A DNA stretch of 64,000 bases, from contig NZ_JAPEMM010000002.1 in the NCBI RefSeq assembly GCF_026342735.1, positions 1,476,308 through 1,540,307 of the forward strand, read 5' to 3'. This DNA comes from Streptomyces sp. NBC_00193. GTDB taxonomy: Bacteria; Actinomycetota; Actinomycetes; Streptomycetales; Streptomycetaceae. A program made the translations under genes and the position numbers. The notes beneath the pieces are model-generated. The model saw only the letters and a list, made by a program, of their open reading frames with translations, had not been told where the DNA came from and did no database searches. Shown in pieces: positions 49,532 to 58,393 of the stretch (position 1 is the first letter of the stretch; each line of letters starts with the position of its first letter).

Positions 49532-51991
49532 TCAGCGCGCCCCGGCCCCGAGGTCCTCCAGGAGCGCCAGTCCCGCCGCACGGTGCTCGGCGGCCGCGGC
49601 CGGATCCGTGTCGTCCAGCAGGACCGCGATCCCCTCGTGGGCCAGCGCCTCCTCGTGCCGGTACCCGAGCCCGGGGGCCAGCTCCAGCGTCTGCCGGTGC
49701 AGGCTCAGGGCCTCCTCGGGCAGTCCGGCGAGCCGGCAGGTCTCGGCGTAGGCGCCCAGGAAGCGGACCTTCCAGTGGTCCTCGAACAGCTCGTCCAGCA
49801 GGGCGAACGCCTCCCGGTGGCTGGTCAGGGCCTCCTCGTACCGGCCCATCCGGCGCAGCCCGACGCCCAGGCAGTTGAGGGACCACGCCTCGTTGTTCAC
49901 GTGGCCGTCCTCGCGGGCCAGGGCCAGCGCCCGGTGCAGGTGCTGCGACGCCTCCTCGGGCGACTCCGCGGCGATGGCCACGCCGAGGGTGATGCTGGCC
50001 GTCAGGGTGGGCGGCCACGCGGGGTCCGGGTGGGACACCTCCAGCACCTCCCGGGCCCGGCCGGCCGCTTCCTCGCGCTCGCCCAGCTGGAGCAGCGCCC
50101 AGGCCTCCGCGGCGGCCGCGTGGGCCGCGCCCGCCGGGAGACCGGCTTCCCCGTACAGCTTCCCGGCCAGCCGGAACAGTTCGAGCGGCTCCTCGGCGCT
50201 CCCCCGGTCCCAGCTCAGATAGCCGCGGCGCAGGGCCAGTTCGGCTTCCGAGCGGGTGTCCCCCGCCTGTACCACCCGTAGTCCGGCGGCCTCGTACGCC
50301 GCTGCGGCCTCGGCCATCCGGCCCGCGTTGTAGCGCGCGAAGCCCAGGTCGCTGTAGGCCTCGGCCAGGCGCAGCGGGTCTCCCAGGCGTTCGGCGGCGG
50401 CCAGCGAGCGCTCGAAGAGGTGGTTGAGGTGGGTCGTGCCGCAGCGCCGTGCGAAGTACGCCCGCAGGAAGCGCGGCAGCTCGCACACGTGCGTGTCCGC
50501 CCCGACGGCGACCGCCGTCTCGAAGGCGGCGATCATCGTCTCGTATTCCGAGGTGAGCCAGGCGCAGGCCGCGTGCTTGTCGGCGAACCGCGGCAGTTCG
50601 GCCGGGGGCCGGCCCGCGGAGGGCAGCCGTCCCGGCGAGAGGACCGGCATCGCCGCGTCGGCCGCGGCCGCCGCGTGCACGAAGTAGTCGAGGAAGCGGC
50701 CCAGCGCGCGCTCCCGATCGGCCGGGGAGTCCTGCTGCGCGCAGGCGCCGCGCGCGTGCTGGTGCACCAGGTCGTGCAGCCGGTAGCGGCCCGCCGTCGG
50801 CTGCTGGACCAGGTGTGCGTCGACCAGGTCCTCCAGCATCTCCCGGGCGTCGCGCAGCGGTACGTCCGCCAGGGCCGCGGCCGCGTACGCGTCGAAGGAC
50901 CCGCCGGGCAGCAGGCCCAGCATCCGGAACAACCGCGCCTGGGCCCGGTCCAGTTGCCGTACGGACATGGCGAAGGCGGTGTCGAACTCGCTCGCGCCCT
51001 CCGCCAGCCGCTCCACGAGGATGCCCACCGTCCAGCCGGGCCGGTGCCGCAGCCGGGCCGCGGCCAGCCGCAGGGCCAGCGGCAGGTGGCCACAGAGCCG
51101 CAGCACCTCGGCGGCGGACTCCGGTTCGCGGGCGAGGCGGCCTTCGGAGCCGCCCGGGTCCCCGCTGGCCCGGGCGAGCAGCTCCGCGCTCTCCCGCGGG
51201 CTGAGCACGTCGAGCGAGACCGGCGGCACCTCGTCGAGGCCCAGCAGCCGGTTGCGGCTGGTGATCAGGACGACGGAGTCGCCCGCGCCGGGCAGCAGCG
51301 GGCGGACCTGCTCCGCGTCGGCCGCGTTGTCGACGACCACGAGGGCGCGCCGGCCCGCCAGCTCCGCGCGCCAGCAGGCCGCCAGCTGTTCGAGGCCCTC
51401 CTGCGGGACCCGCTCGGACGGCACGTCGAGCGCCCCGAGCAGCATCCGCAGCGCCGAGTCGGGATCCAGGGGTTCCCGGCCCTCGGTGAATCCGTGCAGG
51501 TCCACGTAGAGCTGGGCGTCCGGGTAGTCGGCGGCGAGCCGGTGCGCTGCGTGCACCGTCAGGCAGGTCTTGCCCACGCCCGCCATGCCGTCGACGGCGA
51601 CACCCCGGTGGCTGTCCACCGCGGCGAGCACGGCGGCGAGTTGGCTCTCGCGTCCGGTGAAGTCGGGGACGTCGCGGGGCAGATCGTTGCGGGGCCGCGG
51701 CTGGACCTGGCGGCTGGTCTTCGGGGGCGCCGGCAGCGGGTTGGCCGACCCGAGCTCCCAGAGGGGGCGCAGCGGGCGGGGATCGCGTTTGACCAGGCGG
51801 CAGAGGGCGACCACCGCGGGCCAGGGCGGCGCGGTCTGGCCGCTGAGGTAGCGCGAGAGCGAGGAGGAGCTCAGTCCCGCCTCCTTCGCGAGGGCCCGTA
51901 CACCGAGGCCGGAAAGCTCCTGGAGCAGCCGCAGCCGTGCGGCCAGCTCGCCCTGCGGGTCGGCTCCGGCCGTCCGCCGTTCCATGTCCAC
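49532..51991 (-). CDS. HTH/NB-ARC/TPR (STAND) transcriptional regulator
   Basis: An 819-residue protein. An XRE-type helix-turn-helix (about 15-75; LAKEAGLSSSSLSRYLSG) leads to an NB-ARC ATPase with P-loop GMAGVGKT (135-142) and Walker B ALVVVDNA (about 217-224), and then roughly seven TPR repeats (about 520-810). Such STAND proteins switch on by ligand- or peptide-induced oligomerisation; in Streptomyces they commonly control development or specialised metabolism. GTG at 51991 follows GGGGGAA. The 65-residue exported peptide encoded next to it is a possible signal. Confidence 0.9.
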   Translation of the reverse strand: MDMERRTAGADPQGELAARLRLLQELSGLGVRALAKEAGLSSSSLSRYLSGQTAPPWPAVVALCRLVKRDPRPLRPLWELGSANPLPAPPKTSRQVQPRPRNDLPRDVPDFTGRESQLAAVLAAVDSHRGVAVDGMAGVGKTCLTVHAAHRLAADYPDAQLYVDLHGFTEGREPLDPDSALRMLLGALDVPSERVPQEGLEQLAACWRAELAGRRALVVVDNAADAEQVRPLLPGAGDSVVLITSRNRLLGLDEVPPVSLDVLSPRESAELLARASGDPGGSEGRLAREPESAAEVLRLCGHLPLALRLAAARLRHRPGWTVGILVERLAEGASEFDTAFAMSVRQLDRAQARLFRMLGLLPGGSFDAYAAAALADVPLRDAREMLEDLVDAHLVQQPTAGRYRLHDLVHQHARGACAQQDSPADRERALGRFLDYFVHAAAAADAAMPVLSPGRLPSAGRPPAELPRFADKHAACAWLTSEYETMIAAFETAVAVGADTHVCELPRFLRAYFARRCGTTHLNHLFERSLAAAERLGDPLRLAEAYSDLGFARYNAGRMAEAAAAYEAAGLRVVQAGDTRSEAELALRRGYLSWDRGSAEEPLELFRLAGKLYGEAGLPAGAAHAAAAEAWALLQLGEREEAAGRAREVLEVSHPDPAWPPTLTASITLGVAIAAESPEEASQHLHRALALAREDGHVNNEAWSLNCLGVGLRRMGRYEEALTSHREAFALLDELFEDHWKVRFLGAYAETCRLAGLPEEALSLHRQTLELAPGLGYRHEEALAHEGIAVLLDDTDPAAAAEHRAAGLALLEDLGAGAR

Positions 51992-52198
51992 GGTTCCCCC
52001 CGTATCCCTGTCCCGCCGCGCCCGAATTATCTCGGCCCCCGTCTCCGCTGGTCAAGGATGTTCCGCCTGTCCCAGGGTGTCCCACCGCCATCGTCGCGAC
52101 GGGCCGCTGCGGCTGTTATGGAGTCACACCCCGAGGGGGGCACCGGAAACCCGGGGCGACCCCGGAGGACCGGAAGACCAGTAGAGGAGCACACCGAG

Positions 52199-52651
52199 AT
52201 GCAGTCCCGCATGCAGAACCCCGCCGTCGTCCTGTCCGGTGCGATGCAGCCCATCCAGGAGATCTTCAAGGCCGTCCACTCCGGTGGGGTGGACGGGCAG
52301 ACGCTGGAGCTGGTCCACCTGCGGGTGAGCCAGATCAACGGGTGCAGCTCCTGTGTCGACAGCGGCGCCAAGGCGGCCCGCAAGGCCGGGGTGAGCGAGG
52401 AGCGGCTGGCCACGGTCTCCGTCTGGCGCGAGACCCCGTACTTCACCGAGGAGGAGCGGGCGGCCCTGCTGCTGGCCGAGGCCGCGACCCGGCTGGCCGA
52501 CCGTCCCGACGCGGTGAGCGACGAGGTCTGGGACACGGCCGCCACCTACTTCGACGAGAAGCAGCTCGCCGCGCTCGTCCTGATGATCGGTGTCACGAAC
52601 CTGTTCAACCGGCTCAACGCCACGACCCGCCAGATCGCCGGCTCGTGGTGA
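52199..52651 (+). CDS. AhpD-like carboxymuconolactone decarboxylase-family protein
   Basis: A 150-residue helical alkylhydroperoxidase-like protein. The redox pair Cys49/Cys52 sits in VSQINGCSSCVDSGAKAARK, and the downstream LATVSVWRETPYFTEEERAALLLAEA helix is typical. It probably acts in peroxide detoxification with a thiol partner. ATG at 52199 follows AGAGGAG. A DUF1801-type gene follows after 100 bases. The 207-base upstream gap is divergent from the STAND regulator. Confidence 0.9.
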   Translation: MQSRMQNPAVVLSGAMQPIQEIFKAVHSGGVDGQTLELVHLRVSQINGCSSCVDSGAKAARKAGVSEERLATVSVWRETPYFTEEERAALLLAEAATRLADRPDAVSDEVWDTAATYFDEKQLAALVLMIGVTNLFNRLNATTRQIAGSW

Positions 52652-52751
52652 CGACGGGAGCGGACCGCCCCGCTCCCTGGCCGGGCCATCCGGCCCGGCC
52701 ATCCGGCCCGACCACCCGAACTCCCACCCGACTCCCGTGAGGAAAACCGCC

Positions 52752-53213
52752 ATGACGAACACCGACCGACCCGCGAAGAGCACGTTCGAAGGGTTCACCG
52801 ACGAGGAACGCGCCGCGATGAAGGACCACGCCAAGGAGCTGAAGGCGTCCGCGCGCCGCGGATCCCGCGCCGACAAGGCGGCGGAGGAGGAGGCCTCCGT
52901 GGTCGCGAAGATCGCCGAGATGCAGGACTCCGACCGGGTCATGGCGGAGCGGATCCACGCGATCGTCAAGGCGAGCGCGCCCGGCCTCGCACCGAAGCTC
53001 TGGTACGGGATGCCGGCGTACGCCCGGGACGGCAAGGTGGTCTGTTTCTTCCAGAGCGCGGAGAAGTTCAAGGCCCGCTTCGCGACGCTCGGCTTCAGCG
53101 ATCAGGCCCACCTCGACGAGGGATCCATGTGGCCGACCTCCTACGCCCTGACGCAGCTGACGGCCGCGAACGAGGAGATGATCGCCACCCTGGTGAAGAA
53201 CGCGGCACACTGA
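52752..53213 (+). CDS. DUF1801/YdhG-like protein
   Basis: A 153-residue protein. The first 60 residues are highly charged and helical (DEERAAMKDHAKELKASARR). The rest is a DUF1801-type domain, VMAERIHAIVKASAPGLAPKLWYGMPAYARDGKVVCFFQ, a family related to the iron chaperone frataxin-like YdhG. Function is not established. ATG at 52752. It lies between the AhpD-like gene and the phosphopantetheinyl transferase, all on the plus strand. Confidence 0.8.
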   Translation: MTNTDRPAKSTFEGFTDEERAAMKDHAKELKASARRGSRADKAAEEEASVVAKIAEMQDSDRVMAERIHAIVKASAPGLAPKLWYGMPAYARDGKVVCFFQSAEKFKARFATLGFSDQAHLDEGSMWPTSYALTQLTAANEEMIATLVKNAAH

Positions 53214-53272
53214 GAGGCACACTGAGAGGAAGCCTGCCGACGGCCGGCGCCGGACCTAGGAGAACACCGATC

Positions 53273-53977
53273 GTGCTCACGCCCCACGTCCTCACGATCG
53301 GTGCGGAGCTCCCGCCCGCCGCGCAGGCACCGTCCGACGCGTCGACAGCCGTGTGGCTGGTCGACACCGACGACCGGGAGGGTGCGGCCGCCCGGCTGGC
53401 TCCGGAGACCCTGGACCCGGCCGAGCAACAGCGCGCGGCCTCCTTCAAGCGCAAGGAGGACCGGCGCCGCTACGTCACCTCCCACGTGGCGCTGCGGGTG
53501 CTGCTCGGGGCCTGGCTGGACCTCGCCCCGGGCCGGGTACGGATCGGCCGCGCCCCGTGCCCCGGGTGCGACGGCCCCCACGGACGTCCGATGTCCGCGG
53601 ACGGACCCGTGCACTTCTCCCTGTCGCACAGCGACCGGCTCGCCCTGCTCGCGGTGGGCCCGATGCCGGTGGGCGCCGACGTGGAGACGCTGCCCGCGGC
53701 ATCGGCCGTGGCCGAGCTGGCCGGGCAGCTGCACCCGCAGGAAACCGCGGAGCTGAAGGCCCTGGCCCCGGAAGAGCGGCCCGCGGCCTTCGGCCGCGTC
53801 TGGGTCCGCAAGGAGGCGTACCTCAAGGGCCTGGGCATAGGGCTCGCCCGGGGCCTCGCCCTCGACTACGTGGGCGCCGGCGACACCCCGGCGAACGGCC
53901 TGCCCGACTGGTCCCTGACGGACGTGGCCGTCCCCGCGGGCTTCACCGCCGCCGTGGCGGTGGGGACCGGCGACTAG
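53273..53977 (+). CDS. Sfp-type 4'-phosphopantetheinyl transferase
   Basis: A 234-residue enzyme that activates carrier proteins of polyketide, peptide or fatty-acid synthases by transferring phosphopantetheine from CoA. The magnesium and CoA motifs are intact: HFSLSHS, GADVET with Asp136 and Glu138, and WVRKEAYLKGLG. A CPGC pair near residue 100 resembles a zinc site. GTG at 53273 has AGGAG about 10 bases upstream. No carrier-protein gene is nearby, so it is a general-purpose copy. The TAG stop is the first triplet of the IS-like repeat at 53975. Confidence 0.92.
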   Translation: MLTPHVLTIGAELPPAAQAPSDASTAVWLVDTDDREGAAARLAPETLDPAEQQRAASFKRKEDRRRYVTSHVALRVLLGAWLDLAPGRVRIGRAPCPGCDGPHGRPMSADGPVHFSLSHSDRLALLAVGPMPVGADVETLPAASAVAELAGQLHPQETAELKALAPEERPAAFGRVWVRKEAYLKGLGIGLARGLALDYVGAGDTPANGLPDWSLTDVAVPAGFTAAVAVGTGD

Positions 53978-53999
53978 GCCGTCTCTGCCGGATCTTGCC
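53975..53999. repeat. Solo IS-like end at the transferase stop codon
   Basis: TAGGCCGTCTCTGCC followed by GGATCTTGCC matches the palindrome arm at 44113-44137 except for one or two bases. Only one end is present; no transposase sequence lies beside it. Confidence 0.75.
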
Positions 54000-54004
54000 T
54001 GGCC

Positions 54005-54997
54005 CTACCGCAGGAGGTCGAGGGCCGCCCGCAGGTCGGTGGCGGCCACGGCGGTGAGCGGCGCCCGCGCCTGCGGGTCGTGGCCGCGGGGGACGCCTTC
54101 GATCAGGACGATCAGGGCCAGGTAGGCGCGGTACATCGCGATCCGCCGGCGTTCGTCGGGCGTGAGCGGTGCGGAGCGGTAGCCGGCGAGGAAGTCCGGG
54201 TCCCGGGTGATGTCGTCGAAGAGCGCGGTGGAAACGAGGTCGGCGAGCGGATCACCCCAGAAGGAGCGCTCGCCGTCGAGGATTCCGGTGATCTCCAGGC
54301 GTCCGTCCCGCTCCGCGAGCAGGATGTTGCCCTCCCACAGGTCGAAGTGGACCAGTGAGGGGGTCGTCACCCGGTCGAGGAGCCGGCCCCGGGCGCGGAC
54401 GAGGGCGAGGACCTCGTCGGGGTCGACGGGCAGCGGGGGCCGGAAGCGGCGGGCGTCCGCGCAGACGTCGGCCAGCATGCCCTCGAAGGCGGTCCGCCAG
54501 CTCGCTGCGGCGCCGGCCGGCGGATGGGCGTACGGATAGCCGAACGAGGAACCCCGCACCCGGTGGAGTCCGCGGACGAGGCGCCCGAGGTCGGTGCGCA
54601 GCCTGGCCCGGTCCTCGGCGCCGATCCCGGGGCGCAGCCGCTCCCAGGGTTCGCCCTCCAGGTGGGTCATCAGGAGGTAGTCGCCGTCGAGCGCGCTCCG
54701 GTCGAAGCCGGTCGCCACGACTCCGGGCACCGGAAGTCCGGGTACCGCCGAGGCTCGCCGGTAGAACTCCGCTTCCGTGCGCATCAGCGCGTGCTCGTAG
54801 GTCATGAGGGGTGTGCCCGCGGGCGGCCCGACCTTGAGCACGGCCGACTCCCGTCCCGCGCCCCGGTCCAGGGTGAGCAGGTGGACGGAGTTGAAGGTGC
54901 CGCCCTCCAGCTCCCGGCTGTCGAGCACCCGGGTGTCCGGCCCTCGGGCGTGCGCGATCGCGCGGGCGATCTGCTCGTCGGTCGGTGTCCGCCGCAT
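54005..54997 (-). CDS. APH-family phosphotransferase
   Basis: A 330-residue aminoglycoside phosphotransferase/choline-kinase-fold protein. The catalytic loop HFDLWEGNIL (HxDxxxxN) is near residue 215 and the magnesium-binding Asp is in ILDGERSFWGDP near residue 235. Substrates range from antibiotics to small metabolites; here undetermined. ATG at 54997. It converges on the transferase, with the IS-like end between them. Confidence 0.85.
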   Translation of the reverse strand: MRRTPTDEQIARAIAHARGPDTRVLDSRELEGGTFNSVHLLTLDRGAGRESAVLKVGPPAGTPLMTYEHALMRTEAEFYRRASAVPGLPVPGVVATGFDRSALDGDYLLMTHLEGEPWERLRPGIGAEDRARLRTDLGRLVRGLHRVRGSSFGYPYAHPPAGAAASWRTAFEGMLADVCADARRFRPPLPVDPDEVLALVRARGRLLDRVTTPSLVHFDLWEGNILLAERDGRLEITGILDGERSFWGDPLADLVSTALFDDITRDPDFLAGYRSAPLTPDERRRIAMYRAYLALIVLIEGVPRGHDPQARAPLTAVAATDLRAALDLLR

Positions 54998-55422
54998 CGC
55001 GCGTGTCCTCCGGTCGGTGAGCGGTCCGTGGGCCTCGGCAACTGGTGGGGCCAACAGGTGCGGCAACAGGTGGGGGCGGCAACTGGTCGCGCACCTCGCG
55101 GGCCCGTTCGCCGGCCGGGGACTGCGGGTGCCCGATCCGGCACGGGAGAGCGCTCTCCATCTGCGGGAACCTAACGCGCGTTCCCGGCCGCGGTCAAGGA
55201 AGCCGGGCCATCAACTCGCCTCCGGGAAGGGCGAGTTTCCCCGGCGGGCCCTGCGGATCGCCGTACCGGCGTCACGTGGCGGGGCCGGCCGCCGGGGTCG
55301 ACCGGGGCTCGATTCCCGGATGTTGTGCCAAGGCGTTCCCTCGCGGGGGTGGCCTCCGCTAGCTTCTGACCTCAACTCCCCCACCCCCCTCACACCCCAT
55401 TCCCAGCCCCGGGCGGATCGTT
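54998..55422. other. Divergent intergenic region with a sugar operator
   Basis: A 425-base gap between the phosphotransferase and the ATPase. 55037-55087 contains imperfect direct repeats of CAACAGGTG/CAACTGGTG type, and 55145-55158 the LacI-type palindrome. No gene is seen. Confidence 0.6.
55145..55158. promoter_or_regulatory. LacI/CebR-type operator GGAGAGCGCTCTCC, copy 1
   Basis: A perfect 14-bp palindrome 264 bases upstream of the ATPase gene. It contains the GAGCGCTC core of Streptomyces sugar operators such as the CebR box. An identical 14-mer occurs at 63516-63529. Confidence 0.65.
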
Positions 55423-56778
55423 ATGAGTCGTTCCATCGCGTTGCGCGATGTCAGCAAGAGATACGGGCGGGGCTCCCTCGCCGTCGACCGCGTCTCCCTC
55501 ACCGTCGAGCCGGGCGAGTTCCTGGTTCTGCTGGGGCCTTCGGGCTGCGGCAAGTCCACCGTCCTGCGGATGATCGCGGGGCTGGAGGAGATCACCGAGG
55601 GCGCGCTGTACCTCGACGGCGAGTACGCCAATCACGTACCGCCGAGCGAGCGGGACATCGCGATGGTGTTCCAGAGCTTCGCGCTGTACCCGAACATGAC
55701 GGGCCGCGCCAACATCGGATTCCCGCTGAAGCTGCGCGACCCCCGCGGGGATCACGAGCCCCAGGTGGAGGCCACGGCCCGGATGCTGGGCATCGAGGAC
55801 CTCCTCGACCGCTTCCCCGGACAGCTCTCCGGCGGCGAGCGCCAGCGGGTGGCGATGGGCCGGGCCATCTCCCGGCGGCCGTCGGTGTTCCTGATGGACG
55901 AGCCGCTCTCCAGTCTGGACTCGAAGCTCCGCACCCACCTGCGGGCCGAGATCGCCCGGCTGACCGCCGAACTCGGCGTCACCACGGTCTACGTGACGCA
56001 CGACCAGTCCGAGGCGATGTCCCTCGGGCACCGCGTGGCGGTCATGCGGGGAGGCGTCCTCCAACAGGTCAGCTCACCACGGGACACCTATGCCCTCCCG
56101 GCGAACGTGTTCGTCGCGGCGTTCATCGGAACACCCCGGATCAGCCTGCTCCAGGCCGTCGTCCACGCGCCGCTGGGCGCGGGCATGTGGATCGACCTGG
56201 GACGCCACCGGCTCGCCCTTCCCCAACCCCTCAGCCCCGACCACCAGTTGCTACGGATCCAGCAGGGGCGCCCGGTCATCGTCGGCCTGCGGTCGGAGGC
56301 GGTACGGATCGCACCGCCGAGCCAGGCACGGCCGGGCGAGGTGGCGATGACGGGCATCGTCGAGCACGTCGAGTACCAGGGGCACGAGGCGCTGGTCCAC
56401 GTGGACACGGGCTCGCGCCCCGCGGTGGTGGCGGATCTGGAGTCGGCGCGGCAGCCGGTCGCCGCTCCCCGGCGCAGCCTCAGGCGGCAGCAGAGCGGGT
56501 TGGGCCGGCTCAAGGCCCGGGCCGCGGAACGGCTGTCCGGGTCGGTGGCGGTCCTGGACGCGCCGCCGGAATCCCCCCGGGGGCCCGACGCGGGCGTCGC
56601 CGCGGAACGGCTGGGGGCGGTGCGCAGCGACCTCGTGGTGCGCACGGGACCGCACGTCCGGGTGCGGGTGGGGGCGCAGATCCCGCTCCTGGTCGACCTC
56701 GCGCAGCTGTACGTCTTCGACCATGCGGGGCAACGGGTGTCCCCGGCCGGGGACGGGCTCGCGCCCCTGGAGCGGTAG
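55423..56778 (+). CDS. MsiK-like sugar ABC transporter ATPase
   Basis: A 451-residue ABC ATPase of the UgpC/MsiK type that energises sugar uptake. Walker A GPSGCGKST is at residues 38-46; signature LSGGERQRV lies near 134, Walker B FLMDEP near 157 and the switch His in YVTHDQ near 193. A TOBE domain follows, but residues about 340-400 are a basic, proline- and alanine-rich insertion, making it some 70 residues longer than typical MsiK. The nearby operon at 58394 lacks an ATPase gene, so this protein may serve it. Confidence 0.9.
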   Translation: MSRSIALRDVSKRYGRGSLAVDRVSLTVEPGEFLVLLGPSGCGKSTVLRMIAGLEEITEGALYLDGEYANHVPPSERDIAMVFQSFALYPNMTGRANIGFPLKLRDPRGDHEPQVEATARMLGIEDLLDRFPGQLSGGERQRVAMGRAISRRPSVFLMDEPLSSLDSKLRTHLRAEIARLTAELGVTTVYVTHDQSEAMSLGHRVAVMRGGVLQQVSSPRDTYALPANVFVAAFIGTPRISLLQAVVHAPLGAGMWIDLGRHRLALPQPLSPDHQLLRIQQGRPVIVGLRSEAVRIAPPSQARPGEVAMTGIVEHVEYQGHEALVHVDTGSRPAVVADLESARQPVAAPRRSLRRQQSGLGRLKARAAERLSGSVAVLDAPPESPRGPDAGVAAERLGAVRSDLVVRTGPHVRVRVGAQIPLLVDLAQLYVFDHAGQRVSPAGDGLAPLER

Positions 56779-56889
56779 GCCCTGACCGGAGGGGCGCCAC
56801 CCTGACCGGAGGGCCGCCGCCCGGGCCTGGAGGGCCGCCGCCCGGATGCCGGCCGGCCCACCGCGCGGGCTGCGGGGTGGGCCGGGCGG

Positions 56890-58224
56890 TCAGTGCGCCG
56901 CCCGCTCCTGCAGCGTGGTCCGCCAGGCCGGCAGCGGCTCCTCGCGTTCGGGTTCCGTGCGGTGTCCGCCCCGGGCGAAGAAGTCGGCGAGGGGCAGGAT
57001 TCCCGCGCCGACGGTGACGGCGTCGGGGCCGAAGGTGCCCAGGTCGATGCGGACGTTGGCCGCCGGGTACGACAGGGCGTAGGAGGTGGCGTAGGACCGT
57101 ACGGACTCCAGGAAGCGGGTGCCGAGCTGCAGGCCGGCCCAGCCGCCGACGAGGATGCGTTCGGGCTGGAAGAGGTTGATCAGGTCGGAGAATCCCGCGC
57201 CGAGGTATTCGGCGGTCTCCTCCAGGACGGCCAGGGCGGTCGTGTCGGCCGTGGGGGCGGCGCCGTCGGGGCCAGGCTCGGGGTAGGCGGCGGCGAGCAT
57301 CGCGGTCAGGGCGGTCTCCTCGTCGGCGTCGGCCGGGGGGCGTCCGCCGGCCTCGGCCCAGCGTTCCAGGAGGGCCTCGGCCCCCGCGTACGCCTCCAGG
57401 CAGCCCTGGGCTCCGCAGCGGCAGCGGCGCCCGCGGACGCGCACGGTCAGGTGGCCCCACTCGATGGCGCGGCCGGTCCGGGTGTCGTCGCTGACCACGC
57501 AGGCGCCGACGCCGGAGCCGAAGAGCACGACGACGGCGTTGTGCGCCCCGCGTCCGGCGCCGAACCACATCTCGGCCTGGCCGAGGGTCTTGGCCCCGTT
57601 GTCGATGTAGTACGGAACGGTTTCGGGCAGCAGGTGGGAGTCGCGCAGCATCCGCTCCAGGGGGACCGCGTCCCAGCCGATGGTCTGGCCGTGGACGACG
57701 GCGCCGTCCGCGGTCCGCGCGACGATGCCGGGAACGCCGATGCCGACGCCCAGGAGCCGCTCGGGTGCGATGCCGGCCCTGCGCAGGACCTCGGCGATGC
57801 CCTCGCGGAGGTGCTGCACGACGACGGTGACGTCGTAGCGGTCGATGCGGCGGGGCCCCGCCACCTCCAGGGGGCGTTCCACGCGGGCGAGTTCGGTCAG
57901 GGTGAGGTCGAAGAGCTCGATGCGGATGCGGGTCTCGCCGACGTCCACGCCGATCATGTAGCCGCTGGTCGGGCTGACGCGGAGCAGGGTCCGGGGGCGC
58001 CCGCCGGCCGACTCCACGCTCCCGGCCTCCTCCACCAGGCCGTCGGTGACGAGCTCCGCGACCACGTTGCTGATCGATCCGGAGCTCAGCCCCGTGGCCG
58101 GGCCCAGCGAGAAGCGGCTCAAGGGGCCGTCGAAATACAACCGTTGCAAAACAGCGGTTCGGTTCTCGCGCCGCAGGTCACGCACTGTTCTGCCGCTACG
58201 TACTCGCACTCTGTCCCCTGTCAT
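56890..58224 (-). CDS. ROK-family transcriptional repressor
   Basis: A 444-residue protein. The N-terminal winged helix (about 15-75; LSRFSLGPATGLSSGSISNVVAELV) is followed by a ROK sugar-kinase-like domain with a nucleotide-binding DVGETRIRIELFD segment and the zinc-motif cluster RGRRCRCGAQGCLEAYAG near residue 255. The cysteine set CxCGxxGC is complete. It probably responds to a sugar or sugar phosphate. ATG at 58224 is chosen; a TTG at 58242 is possible. It is divergent from the sugar-binding-protein operon and likely represses it. Confidence 0.9.
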   Translation of the reverse strand: MTGDRVRVRSGRTVRDLRRENRTAVLQRLYFDGPLSRFSLGPATGLSSGSISNVVAELVTDGLVEEAGSVESAGGRPRTLLRVSPTSGYMIGVDVGETRIRIELFDLTLTELARVERPLEVAGPRRIDRYDVTVVVQHLREGIAEVLRRAGIAPERLLGVGIGVPGIVARTADGAVVHGQTIGWDAVPLERMLRDSHLLPETVPYYIDNGAKTLGQAEMWFGAGRGAHNAVVVLFGSGVGACVVSDDTRTGRAIEWGHLTVRVRGRRCRCGAQGCLEAYAGAEALLERWAEAGGRPPADADEETALTAMLAAAYPEPGPDGAAPTADTTALAVLEETAEYLGAGFSDLINLFQPERILVGGWAGLQLGTRFLESVRSYATSYALSYPAANVRIDLGTFGPDAVTVGAGILPLADFFARGGHRTEPEREEPLPAWRTTLQERAAH

Positions 58225-58281
58225 CGATGCCCGTACCTGCAAGATACCTGCGTGAACGCTCTTGACGAGTCCTTCGCTTGA

Positions 58282-58308
58282 GGTTTAACTCACATCCTAA
58301 ATTAAGCC
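58282..58308. promoter_or_regulatory. AT-rich dyad GGTTTAA-N13-TTAAGCC, candidate ROK operator
   Basis: The arms match in 6 of 7 positions. It is among the AT-richest spots nearby, midway between the ROK repressor start (58224) and the binding-protein start (58394), and resembles the spacing of NagC/Mlc-type sites. Confidence 0.5.
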
Positions 58309-58393
58309 ATGTGGTTTTGGGGGCGAACCGCGGAACGTCCGCCCCCCACCCCGCAGTCGGCATCCCGTTCCTTCCTGAAAGGCCCATGGAGCC

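Noticed and set aside
53273..53977. Phosphopantetheinyl transferase as the marker of a nearby biosynthetic cluster
   Set aside because: No carrier protein, PKS or NRPS gene lies within the window on either side.
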